DNA of 61,749 nt from contig BJHT01000009.1 in NCBI GenBank assembly GCA_014193395.1, positions 1-61,749 on the forward strand. The letters run 5' to 3'. Positions 47,214-55,287 of the stretch are shown here, in pieces (position 1 is the stretch's first letter; the number at the start of each line of letters is the position of its first letter). Origin of the DNA: Verrucomicrobiota bacterium. GTDB taxonomy: Bacteria; Verrucomicrobiota; Verrucomicrobiia; Limisphaerales; BJHT01. Made by a program: the position numbers and the translations under genes. Below the pieces are notes generated by a model. That model saw only the letters and a program-made list of their open reading frames with translations. It was not told the DNA's origin and made no database searches.

Positions 47214-47980
47214 CAGGTGAGATAGCGGCGGACCGTCGCCTCGGGCAGGGTTCGCAGATCGAGGAAGGTCAGGAAATCGATGGTCTTGAACTCGCGGTCA
47301 ATCGCCGGCGGCCCGCAGATGCTCGCGCCGAGCGAGAGATACGCGGCGAGCAGCTTCGGGACTTTCGGCGCTTTCTCCAACGTCCGGTCCAGCGCGCAGG
47401 CCCAGGCCGGAATCGGATCCACCCGCCACGCCGGCGGCGCAAGATGCCGCGGACGCAGCGCCGCATACATCGCCGCGCCCACCGCCGGATCCTGCGAGGT
47501 GACCGAGCTGCAACCCATCACACAGCTCACGCCCGCCGCGCGCGCGTAATCCGAGATGCCTTTCCACAAGAGGCCGAGGACCGCGAGGTTGCGGTGCTCC
47601 TGATGCACACACGCGCGGCCCAGTTCGAGAATCTCGCCGCGCAACGGCTCCAGCGGCGTCAGGTCAAACTCCTGGCCGCTGTAATAGCCGCGATGCTCCG
47701 CCGCCTTCGCGCCAGTCTGCATCCGATAGGTTCCGACGACCTCGCCCGTGCGCACGAACTCGACCAGCAGGTGATCGCAGATTTCATCGAACGGATCGGC
47801 GTCCAGACAGGTGGCAAAGGACTGCTCCAGGCCCTCGTTCAACTCCAGATTGAACACCAGAAAACGCAGCGACTGCGCGGCCCGCACGTCCGCCGTGCCG
47901 GCCGCCAGCCGGAGCCGGTACGGGCTGTCCCCGCGCCCCCGCGCGAGCACCCGGTCGCCTACCGTGGACAATGTTTGCAT
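47213..47980 (-). CDS. OlsB-like GNAT-type N-acyltransferase
   Basis: From ATG 47980 the product has 255 aa. It belongs to the haemolysin/OlsB-like GNAT group (Acetyltransf_5), with SLRFLVFNLELNEGLEQSFA, DADPFDEICDHLLVEFVRTG, VVGTYRMQTG and the end ILELGRACVHQEHRN. The OlsB enzyme transfers a 3-hydroxyacyl chain from ACP to ornithine, the first step of ornithine lipid synthesis, and OlsA finishes it. The gene abuts the OlsA-like gene and lies across from phoBR. The upstream open frame to 48292 is not supported. Confidence 0.85.
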   Translation of the reverse strand: MQTLSTVGDRVLARGRGDSPYRLRLAAGTADVRAAQSLRFLVFNLELNEGLEQSFATCLDADPFDEICDHLLVEFVRTGEVVGTYRMQTGAKAAEHRGYYSGQEFDLTPLEPLRGEILELGRACVHQEHRNLAVLGLLWKGISDYARAAGVSCVMGCSSVTSQDPAVGAAMYAALRPRHLAPPAWRVDPIPAWACALDRTLEKAPKVPKLLAAYLSLGASICGPPAIDREFKTIDFLTFLDLRTLPEATVRRYLT

Positions 47981-48638
47981 GAATTCACCGACGCTCGCCG
48001 GCCCGCCTGCCTGCTGGATGTTTGCTGCCCGGCCCTGGTTTGGAACGCCGCATTGCGGGCGGCGCCCAATACGTGGGTCGGCATGGTTCTCAATCCACCC
48101 GAGGGTGTCAAACCCGCGCTGGGGCCGGTGGCGTTGCGGTGTTGCCTCGCGGCGGGCGCAGTACTCGGGAAAAACCTCGGCGATGATTACGGCTGGCCGC
48201 TGGTAACTTGAATCCCAGGGACGAGCTGGAGACCGGGCGGCCAAGTCGCAACTGAAGCGGGTGCGACAGGTTCCCGGTCGCGCCGGAAACACCAGTGGCG
48301 GAGCAGTTGGAAGTTTTTAGGAGAATACCGGGCCGGGGAATGTGGGGTGACACATCAACGGCTGATCGCCAGTCCGATTACGTCACCTCACCATTCCCCG
48401 CCCAGTTTCAGCCGCCAACTCACCTGTACTCACGACCGCCGTGTCCAGCACGGCTCCCAGCATCCGGAGAGCGTCGATCAGGCGTCCGATTTCGATCATC
48501 CACCTTCCCTTGTGCGTACTTCCGATCCCGGGGGTGTTCTGTTCTGCGCTAGGTCGTTTAACTCAACTCCATCGCATGGCGGAGCAATTCATCCGACATC
48601 CCTGTCGGCCGGTCGTCGCTGCGGCGCGGGGTTCCGGT
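47981..48638. other. Intergenic region upstream of the olsB-like gene, no gene recognised
   Basis: This 658-bp stretch has open frames but none with family support. A degenerate B-type hairpin (GACAGGTTCCCGGTCGC) lies near 48270. A single GTGTCACC half-site on the minus strand (~48346) has no partner at 11-bp spacing, so I cannot call a Pho box here. Confidence 0.4.
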
Positions 48639-48953
48639 TTATTTCCGCCGGATAGACTGGGCGCCGGGCTGCATGAGTCGCGCTCCGAAGTGCATCAATG
48701 AATTGGCCGACAGGCGGATTCGCAGCACTTCGCGCAGGTAGCCGCTCTCCCGGTTGCGATAGGTGAAAGTCTCCACGGCTCCCAGAAACTCCCGATAGGT
48801 TGTGACCTCGGCGACCTGGTCGATCAGTCGGAAGTCGTTGGCAAGCGAGCGGCGATGGAAGATCCACAGCATCCCGAGGAATGGCAGCGCCCACGGCGGC
48901 GCACAGCGGAAGAATAGGTGCCGGACATACGCGTTATGGTCGATCCCCTGCAT
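48639..48953 (-). CDS. Small unknown protein with one membrane segment
   Basis: From ATG 48953 the product has 104 aa, MQGIDHNAYVRHLFFRCAPP. A single hydrophobic segment (WALPFLGMLWIF) is followed by a soluble, basic part (RSLANDFRLIDQVAEVTTYR, FLREV-like ESGYLREVLRIRL). I do not know the family, but the mix of charged and aromatic residues and the amphipathic C-terminus look like a real small protein. An in-frame extension to 49361 is Pro/Gly-rich and unconvincing. Confidence 0.55.
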   Translation of the reverse strand: MQGIDHNAYVRHLFFRCAPPWALPFLGMLWIFHRRSLANDFRLIDQVAEVTTYREFLGAVETFTYRNRESGYLREVLRIRLSANSLMHFGARLMQPGAQSIRRK

Positions 48954-49403
48954 CGCACAGTATTTGTTCCGAAATGGCAGGCGGGGCGCGGATGTCTGAT
49001 GGGACGCTGGAATCAAAGCTGACTGGGCTGCGGCGTCCGGGGAATCGCACGTGGCGGGCAGCGGGCCTCCCGGGTGAGGCCGAGAATCAGGTTCGCGAAC
49101 TTCCACCGCATCCAACTTCCGGCCGACAACGGAAGACCTACCCTCGGAGAAATCCTCGGGGACAGGGAGCAAATGGCCGACGTTCTCGGCGACGATTTTG
49201 TATTTTGGACGAACGGCGTTCGGGCCCGCCTGCGATTTGATCAGCGCTCCGAGGCCCTTCGGTCCGCGTCGTCCGGGAGGGCTGCCTGGCGGTTCAGGGT
49301 GGCTTGGACCCGCCGGTGGCATTACCGCGGATTCGGCGATCGGTGCATGGTTCGTTGGCATGGCGTGGATTTGTGCCGAAACGAAACTGCATCGGAGCGT
49401 GGC
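48954..49403. other. Intergenic region, no gene recognised
   Basis: A 450-bp gap between the small membrane protein and the duplicated-domain gene (both minus). Frames on both strands are open but lack family support. No repeat-family member was seen. It could hide an unannotated diverged gene. Confidence 0.35.
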
Positions 49404-50459
49404 CTAAAACGGACCCTTGGGCAGCCGCCAATCGCGGTTGAACGGGCGCGGGGTCTTGGGCGGCAGCGGGTCGTCCGGCCAGTCACGGAGGTGGTGTTCC
49501 CGCTGTTCGTCGGTGGCGTGATAGCGGAGAAAAATTGCCTGATGTTCGTCGCTGCCGCTGCCGACGAAATCGTGGAACCAGCCGCCGTTGCGGGATTTTC
49601 CCGGCAGCAACGCCTCGTCGCGCAGCCCGCGTCGCCACAGTTCCGCGTAGAGTTCGGCGTCGCTGTGATGGTCGGAGTGCAGCACGTAGAAGCCGGTGCA
49701 GTAGAGATTGTGGAGGAGCTGCCAGAGTTGCGCGGTGAGGGTTTCGTCGGTGAGTTCGGCCGGCGGCAGCAGGGGGATTTGCGCGCTCTGGAGCTTGTCA
49801 ACGGGGCGTTGCCAGTCGCCGGACTCCTCGCCCCCGGTGACGGCGGCAGATTCCTCGCGCCGTTTTTGCGCGCGGATGTCCGCGTCGGCCTGTTGCAAGC
49901 CCAGCGGATCATCTTCATCCGGGGCGTCCTCGTCCTCGTCCTCCAAGTCCTCGGGGCCGGGAAAATCCGAATCTCCCGCTTCGTCGTCGGGGCGGAAACC
50001 GGGCGGCTCGGGCAGCCAGCGGTCGCGGTCGTGGGGCGCGGGCTGGTGCGGCGGCAGGGGCGAGTGCGGATTCAGCGCGGCCCAGGCGGCGCGTTCTTTT
50101 TCGGTGGCGAAATAGCGCAGCCAGATTTGCGTTTCGCGCGCGTCGGCAATCTCCGGGTCGAGCACGCACACATGACAGTTCCAGCCGGCCGCAAACGGAA
50201 TGTCCGCGACCTCCTCGCCAAACCAGCGGTCGTGCAACCAGACATACAGTTCGCGGTCGCTGAGATGATTGCTGTCACGCAGATAAAAACGTCGTCCGGC
50301 CAGCGCGTGGATGAACTCCCAGAGGCGTCCGCGCAGTTGAAAATCATCCACCGCCGCGGGCGGCAGCGGCTCGTAGCCGAGGCGGCGGAACAGCTCGCGC
50401 GCGGGCAGCCACGGGCACTCGTCGAACGGGTCCAAGAATTCAGGGGCTGGGTCGGGCAT
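49404..50459 (-). CDS. Unknown protein with an internally duplicated domain
   Basis: From ATG 50459 the product has 351 aa. Two copies of one domain are visible: residues ~33-145 contain LRGRLWEFIHALAGRRFYLR, DSNHLSDRELYVWLHDRWFG and IWLRYFATEKERAAW; residues ~236-340 contain LTAQLWQLLHNLYCTGFYVL, SDHHSDAELYAELWRRGLRD and IFLRYHATDEQREHH. They are joined by an acidic linker (PEDLEDEDEDAPDEDDP). I do not recognise the domain. The shared pattern is LW-x2-(I/L)H-x-L, FY-x-L-R/H-x-(S/D)-x-H-x-SD-x-EL, LRY-x-AT. No signal peptide. Confidence 0.7.
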   Translation of the reverse strand: MPDPAPEFLDPFDECPWLPARELFRRLGYEPLPPAAVDDFQLRGRLWEFIHALAGRRFYLRDSNHLSDRELYVWLHDRWFGEEVADIPFAAGWNCHVCVLDPEIADARETQIWLRYFATEKERAAWAALNPHSPLPPHQPAPHDRDRWLPEPPGFRPDDEAGDSDFPGPEDLEDEDEDAPDEDDPLGLQQADADIRAQKRREESAAVTGGEESGDWQRPVDKLQSAQIPLLPPAELTDETLTAQLWQLLHNLYCTGFYVLHSDHHSDAELYAELWRRGLRDEALLPGKSRNGGWFHDFVGSGSDEHQAIFLRYHATDEQREHHLRDWPDDPLPPKTPRPFNRDWRLPKGPF

Positions 50460-50522
50460 GTCCGGAGCGTAGCGAAATCGCGGGGGAAGGGAAGCCGACG
50501 GGCCGGAAAAAAAGCTCCAAGG

Positions 50523-50741
50523 ACAAAGCTCAAAGCTCAAGGGAAGGAGCCAAGGGCCAAGGGCCAAACTTGCTCCGGCCCCGAGTGGTCGGGACGGGCA
50601 CCGCCGCGCATCGCCCCTTGTAGCGCAGGTTTGGAAGCCTGCGCTACGCCGGGAAGATCGGGCCATGGCCCGAGCGCGTCCGCCACTGGTGCTTGCTGCT
50701 TGGAGTCTTCCCTTGAGCTTTGAGCTTTATCCTTTGAGCTT
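50523..50741. repeat. Nested element family F (copy 2) before nnrS
   Basis: ACAAAGCTCAAAGCTCAAGG with GAAGGAGCCAAGG on the left is mirrored by CTTGGAGTCTTCCC, TTGAGCTTTGAGCTTT and CTTTGAGCTTTCC on the right. The right end lies 6 bp before the nnrS ATG at 50748. It contains a complete family C hairpin pair at 50618-50649. Confidence 0.8.
50618..50649. repeat. Family C element, short copy nested in F
   Basis: TTGTAGCGCAGGTTTGGAAG and CCTGCGCTACG form a self-complementary hairpin (GTAGCGCAGG...CCTGCGCTAC), the family C unit, inside element F copy 2. Confidence 0.7.
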
Positions 50742-50747
50742 TCCTCC

Positions 50748-52007
50748 ATGAGCGAATCCAACGCACCCACGCCCGCACCACGCTGTCCGCGTCAGGCCCG
50801 GCGACAGGCCGCGGCGGCGGGGCGGTCTGACACGCCGCGCGTGACGTTCGCCGATCTGCACGAAGAGCCGTTCCGGCTCTTTTTTCCCGCCGCCGTGCTG
50901 GCGGGCTTGATCGGTGTGCTGCTGTGGCCGCTGGTGCTGTCGGGTTGGATGACCGATTACCCCGGACTGCGCCACGCACGGCTGATGATCCAGGGCTTCT
51001 TCGGCGGGTTTCTTCTCGGTTTTCTAGGGACTGCATTCCCGCGTTTGGTCGAGACCGCGCCGCTGTCCGCGCGCTGCGTGTTGCCGCTGCTCGCATTGTT
51101 TCTGGCGAATGTCGCGGCGCACACGCTCGGCGCGACCGCGCTGGGCGATGGCTTGTTCGTCGGCGAAATCGCGCTGCTGGCGGTGCTGCTCGGCGCGCGG
51201 CTGCGGGCCCGACGGGATTTGCCGCCGCCCAGTTTTGTGCTGGTGGGATTGGGCTTCGCGTGCGCGGTGGCGGGGATTGCGGCGCAGAGCATCGGGACGC
51301 GGGCGGAGGCCGCGACGGCGTTGGAACTGCTCGGCCGGCTGTGGGGTTATCACGCGTTCATCTTGTTGTGCATCCTCGGTGCGGGCGGTTTCTTGCTGCC
51401 GCGTTTTCTCGGGCTGGGCGCGCGGCGGAAGTTTGAAACCTCCATCGCCACCACGCCGGAATGGCGGCGCGCCGTGTCTGTGGCGGGCGGCGCCGGCGTG
51501 CTCATCGTGGCGTCGTATGCGCTGGAGGCTGCGGGCTGGACGCGCTCGGCCGGGACGATTCGCGCGCTGACGATCGTCGCGTATTTATGGAACGAGATGC
51601 CGCTCGAACGGTTGCGCTGGTCGTGGAACGGCGTGCAGTGGTTTTTGCTCGTGGGCCTCGCGTGCCTGCCGCTCGGCGTCCTCGCGGCGGCATGGCTGCC
51701 GGGCATGCGGGTGGGATTATCCCACATCGAACTAATTACCGGCTTCGGACTCATCACGCTCGGGGTCGGGACGCGCGTGGTGTTCGGTCACAGCGGCGAA
51801 CGCGAGCGGTTGGATCGCTTCCAACCGTGGCTCACGACGGCGGGGGTGCTGTTGTTTCTTGGGATGCTCAGCCGGGTGAGCGGCGATTTCCTGCCCAAGT
51901 CCATGCTCAGCCATTACGTGAGCGCCGCGTGGTGCTGGGTCGCGGGCGTGGTGATTTGGGCCGTGTGTGTGCTGCCCAAAATCCTCCGGGCAGATCGCGA
52001 GGGGTAG
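50748..52007 (+). CDS. NnrS family membrane protein
   Basis: The 419-aa product has about twelve membrane helices after a ~35-residue soluble start with a TFADLHEEPFRLFFPAAVL segment typical of NnrS. Conserved His positions for haem/copper appear in HARLMIQGFFGGFLLGFLGT, WGYHAFILLCILGAGGFLL, SHIELITGFGLITLGVGTR and GHSGE. NnrS proteins protect against nitrosative stress in denitrifiers; here no denitrification gene is nearby, so the role is by family only. Element F lies immediately before the start. Confidence 0.9.
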   Translation: MSESNAPTPAPRCPRQARRQAAAAGRSDTPRVTFADLHEEPFRLFFPAAVLAGLIGVLLWPLVLSGWMTDYPGLRHARLMIQGFFGGFLLGFLGTAFPRLVETAPLSARCVLPLLALFLANVAAHTLGATALGDGLFVGEIALLAVLLGARLRARRDLPPPSFVLVGLGFACAVAGIAAQSIGTRAEAATALELLGRLWGYHAFILLCILGAGGFLLPRFLGLGARRKFETSIATTPEWRRAVSVAGGAGVLIVASYALEAAGWTRSAGTIRALTIVAYLWNEMPLERLRWSWNGVQWFLLVGLACLPLGVLAAAWLPGMRVGLSHIELITGFGLITLGVGTRVVFGHSGERERLDRFQPWLTTAGVLLFLGMLSRVSGDFLPKSMLSHYVSAAWCWVAGVVIWAVCVLPKILRADREG

Positions 52008-52034
52008 GCGGCGCGGCCCGCGAAGGCGCAGTCG

Positions 52035-52143
52035 GCGCGCGACCGGTCCCCGGTCGCAGCGTGTGGAATAGGAAGAGATCGACGGAATTTCCCGGCACCG
52101 CGGCAAGTGCGTGGCCGCTGCGGGCGGGGACCGCCCGCGCGCC
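52035..52143. repeat. Family B core (copy)
   Basis: GCGCGCGACCGGTCCCCGGT and CCGCTGCGGGCGGGGACCGC are the two B hairpins with a diverged middle. It follows the nnrS stop. Confidence 0.75.
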
Positions 52144-52167
52144 ATCCGCGCTTGGGGCGCGGCCTGG

Positions 52168-52365
52168 CGGTTTGGAGTGCGGTGACTTGTCACGCTTTTG
52201 CGCAGGCGACTGGTCGCCGTCGGGCCTCAGTGCGGCTCCGACTACGCGGGCACGCCACCGCTGGCGCGAGCTGTGATCGCCCCGTCACATGCTCACGCGC
52301 TCGGACCTCCGACGGCGACCGGCCGCCTCTGGAAAGCGGTGACAAGTCACCGCACTCCAAACCGC
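52168..52365. repeat. Palindromic element, family A (copy 4)
   Basis: GCGGTTTGGAGTGCGGTGAC at the left and GTCACCGCACTCCAAACCGC at the right; 198 bp. The core GCTGGCGCGAGCTGTGA is in the same direction as copies 1 and 3. One base is missing in the left hairpin (TGTCACGC rather than TGTCACCGC). With B and H it fills the gap 52008-52495. Confidence 0.85.
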
Positions 52366-52389
52366 TTGGGTGAAGACCGCCGACGCGCC

Positions 52390-52465
52390 GTAGCCGCCGA
52401 CGTGAGGAGGCGGATTTCCGCGGCATTTGCGTGTGTCGTTTCCACCTCGTCACCTCGGCGGCTAC
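52390..52465. repeat. Palindromic element, family H (copy 2)
   Basis: GTAGCCGCCGACGTGAGGAG at the left is matched by CTCGTCACCTCGGCGGCTAC at the right, as at 4952-5029. Confidence 0.75.
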
Positions 52466-52495
52466 TTCGGTGCGTGTTCACACGCGGCTCTCCGC

Positions 52496-54049
52496 TCAAA
52501 ACGTCGGCCCCAAAATCCACGGCGCAAACTCTTCATCGCCCAGCCCCGCGAGTTCGCTCTTGGTTTTCTCGCCGCCGGCGACGCTGACGATTTTCTCGAA
52601 GATGCGGTGCCCGACTTCGGCCACGGTTTCTTTGCCTTCCAAAATGGTGCCGGCGTTGATGTCCATGTCCTCCTCCATGCGTTCGTAGAGCGGCGTGTTG
52701 GTGGCGACCTTGAGGCATGGCGACGGCTTGCAGCCATAGACACTGCCGCGGCCGGTGGTGAAGACGCCGACGTTGCAGCCGCCCGCGATCAGGCCGGTCA
52801 TGCTCACGGGATCGAAGCCCGGCGTGTCCATGTAGCAGAAGCCCTTGGCGGTGATCGGCTCGGCGTAGCGATAGACGGCCATGAGCGGGGCCTGGCCGCC
52901 CTTGGCCACGGCGCCGAGGCTTTTCTCGTAGATCGTGGTGAGGCCACCCTCCTTGTTTCCGAACGAGGGATTGTTGTCGATCGTGGCGTTGTGCAAGCGC
53001 GCGTGGGCTTCCCACCAGTGGATGAGTTCGATGAGTTTTTCGCCGACCTCGCGCGTGACGGCACGGCGGGTGAGAAGATGTTCCGCCCCGTAAATCTCGG
53101 GTGTCTCCGCGAGCACCGAGGTGCCGCCGAAGCGCACGAGTTCGTCGGACGCGACGCCGAGCGCAGGATTGGCGGTGATGCCGCTGTTGCCATCCGAGCC
53201 GCCACAATTCTCAGCGAGAATGATCTGGCTGAGCGGCTGTGGCGTGCGGCGATGGGCGTTGACCTGCGGCAGGAGTTTCGCCACGGCGGCCACGCCAGCC
53301 TCGACGGTTTTGCGGGTGCCGCCTTCGCTCTGGATGTTCAGGAAAATCGGCGCGGCGTCGCCGGGGCGGACGGTGTCGAGGGCGAATTGTTTGCGCACTT
53401 CCTGGAGCTGGTTCACCTCGCAGCCGAGGCCGATCATCACGTAGCCGCCGATGTTCGGATGCCGCGCGAGGCCCGCCAGCACGCGCCGCAGCACCTGCTG
53501 CGGCTCGCCGGGATCGTAGGCGCAGCCGCTCTTGTGCGTGAAGGCGATCACGCCGTCCACGTTGGGAAAATCGCGCTGAAACTCCGGCGTGCGGAAACGG
53601 TCGCGGACGTAGTTGGAAACCGACGCCGAGCAATTCACCGTGGAAATGATCGCGACATAATTGCGCGTGCCCACCGCGCCACCGGGCCGCGCGAAGCCCG
53701 CGAACGTGCGCAGCTCAGACGGCGCGTGCGGCGTCAGCGGTCGTGCGTCCGCGCAGAAGGCATAGTCCCGCGCGAAATCCCGCAGCGCGACGTTGTGCGT
53801 GTGAACGTGCTCGCCGGCCGCGATGGGCGCGGACGCAAAGCCGATGATCTGCCCGTATTTCCGAATCGGCGCGTCGGTGGGCAGCTCGCGCACGGCGAGC
53901 TTGTGCCCGGCGGGAATCGTGCGCGCGGCGGTGAAGGTGCGGTCGCCGAAAGTGAATTCAGCGCCGGCTTTGAGCGGGCGTTTGAGGACGACGACATCGT
54001 CGTTGTCGCGCAGGCGGAGGGCGATTGACTCGAGCTTGAGTGCGGGCAT
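52496..54049 (-). CDS. UxaA-type altronate/galactarate dehydratase family
   Basis: From ATG 54049 the product has 517 aa. An N-terminal SAF domain (~1-90) precedes the UxaA/GarD dehydratase domain, with the conserved NCSASVSNYV, FTHKSGCAYD, GLGCEVNQL and AENCGGSDGNSGITANPALG. The final part has KGFCYMDTPGFDPVSMTGLI and GSVYGCKPSPCLKVATN. The family uses an Fe-dependent site to dehydrate sugar acids such as D-altronate or galactarate; which one is not clear here, since no hexuronate genes are nearby. A two-domain single chain of ~500 residues is normal. Confidence 0.9.
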   Translation of the reverse strand: MPALKLESIALRLRDNDDVVVLKRPLKAGAEFTFGDRTFTAARTIPAGHKLAVRELPTDAPIRKYGQIIGFASAPIAAGEHVHTHNVALRDFARDYAFCADARPLTPHAPSELRTFAGFARPGGAVGTRNYVAIISTVNCSASVSNYVRDRFRTPEFQRDFPNVDGVIAFTHKSGCAYDPGEPQQVLRRVLAGLARHPNIGGYVMIGLGCEVNQLQEVRKQFALDTVRPGDAAPIFLNIQSEGGTRKTVEAGVAAVAKLLPQVNAHRRTPQPLSQIILAENCGGSDGNSGITANPALGVASDELVRFGGTSVLAETPEIYGAEHLLTRRAVTREVGEKLIELIHWWEAHARLHNATIDNNPSFGNKEGGLTTIYEKSLGAVAKGGQAPLMAVYRYAEPITAKGFCYMDTPGFDPVSMTGLIAGGCNVGVFTTGRGSVYGCKPSPCLKVATNTPLYERMEEDMDINAGTILEGKETVAEVGHRIFEKIVSVAGGEKTKSELAGLGDEEFAPWILGPTF

Positions 54050-54151
54050 GTGGGCGGACGTTAGCATGACCGGCGCGCGCGGGGGAAGCACCGGGCGCTG
54101 GAAGCGGGGTGCTCGGGAAACGCAACCCGTTGACGATGGTCAATCCCGCAC

Positions 54152-55120
54152 CTACGGACCGGGGTCCGAGCGGCGGTAGAGTTCGCGGTTCTTGAAGGAT
54201 TTTCGCCGGCGATGCAGGGGCAGCCGGAACGGGTCCGCCACCAGCGCCAGGCGCGACATCCATTCGCGGCAGAAGGTTTCCGAGAAATGCCCGAGCAACC
54301 AGGCGATGACGCGGCGGCCCCAGCCGGATTGATGGAACGGGTCCACGGTGGTGCCGGTCTGCCACTGCGGCACGTAGTCGCTTTGTTGCGGGGTTTTCTG
54401 GAACAGCGGCACGTGCGCGACCTTCCGAGCCAGCACGAACAGCACGACCTCGGTGCGGTTGAGGAGGGTGACGCGTTGGCGGACCACGGCGGGATCGGGC
54501 ACGTCGTACCACGGGCCTTCGATGGGGAAGCTGTAGTTGACACCGAACAGGCTGGACATGCCGTCGCCTTCCTCCCAGCCGAGCATGCGTTCGACGACGA
54601 AGCCGTTCTCCGGCGCGAGCACGCGGTAGAACAACTCCGGACTGAACTGGTAGAAGCCGTGGCCGAAATAATTGTTGGCCGGCGTGAACAGGATCAGGTG
54701 GCCGCCCGGTTTGACCAGCTTCATGCTGTTGGCCATCGCGACGGGGAAATTGAACACATGCTCGAGCGTGCCGCCGTCGATCACCACGTCGTAGCGCTGC
54801 TCCAGATCGGCGGGCACCGGCTGGTTCAAGTCATGGACGAAGGTGGCCTGTTCGTAGGCCGAGGCATCGCACGAGGAAACGTTTTTGGCCCCGAGCGCGC
54901 GGGCGAACAGCTCGAACCGCCAGCGGGTTTCGCGCAGCGCGCGGCGAAACGCCTCCGCGCCCTCGGGCGGTGGCCAGCAGCCATATTCCGTCAGGAGCGC
55001 TTCGATTCGTTCCGGGCCGAGCAGCATGTACTGCCGGCCGAGGGTGAGGGTTTCGTCGAAGCGCACGCCGCTCCGCTTCGCCTGCAGCAACATCTTGGCG
55101 GCGTTGAGGGCTATTCCCAT
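54152..55120 (-). CDS. SAM-dependent methyltransferase (class I)
   Basis: The 322-aa product has the methyltransferase core at ~105-175, with YDVVIDGGTLEHVFNFPVAM and NSMKLVKPGGHLILFTPANN (motif IV/post-motif region). The GxGxG motif I is not classical; VSSCDASAYEQATFVHDLN marks the acidic loop. C-terminal residues ~210-320 form an unknown domain with basic end. The substrate is unknown. It resembles the methyltransferases found in polysaccharide and O-antigen loci, but no such genes are next to it. No signal peptide. Confidence 0.8.
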   Translation of the reverse strand: MGIALNAAKMLLQAKRSGVRFDETLTLGRQYMLLGPERIEALLTEYGCWPPPEGAEAFRRALRETRWRFELFARALGAKNVSSCDASAYEQATFVHDLNQPVPADLEQRYDVVIDGGTLEHVFNFPVAMANSMKLVKPGGHLILFTPANNYFGHGFYQFSPELFYRVLAPENGFVVERMLGWEEGDGMSSLFGVNYSFPIEGPWYDVPDPAVVRQRVTLLNRTEVVLFVLARKVAHVPLFQKTPQQSDYVPQWQTGTTVDPFHQSGWGRRVIAWLLGHFSETFCREWMSRLALVADPFRLPLHRRRKSFKNRELYRRSDPGP

Positions 55121-55287
55121 GACAGGTTCCGGGACTGGTGGTGGTTGGACATGCTGAACAAACTAATGCGCGCGGAGGTTGCGACGCGGCCGGTGTCGGG
55201 TCAAGCGCAGCGCGGTAAAAGCGGGGCAAGCCGCCTCGGCGTTTGCGACTGAATGGCCACGGCTGGCTCTCGTCGTCCCATGCCAGC

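Noticed and set aside
48341..48360. Pho box upstream of the olsB-like gene
   Set aside because: Only one GTGTCACC half-site is present and no partner lies 11 bp away.
48954..49361. N-terminal extension of the small membrane protein
   Set aside because: Pro/Gly-rich, low-complexity, with no leader or motif; ATG 48953 gives a compact protein.
49074..50723. Plus-strand open frame of about 549 codons
   Set aside because: Antisense to the duplicated-domain gene, whose two repeated domains give it real coding character; the plus frame has none.
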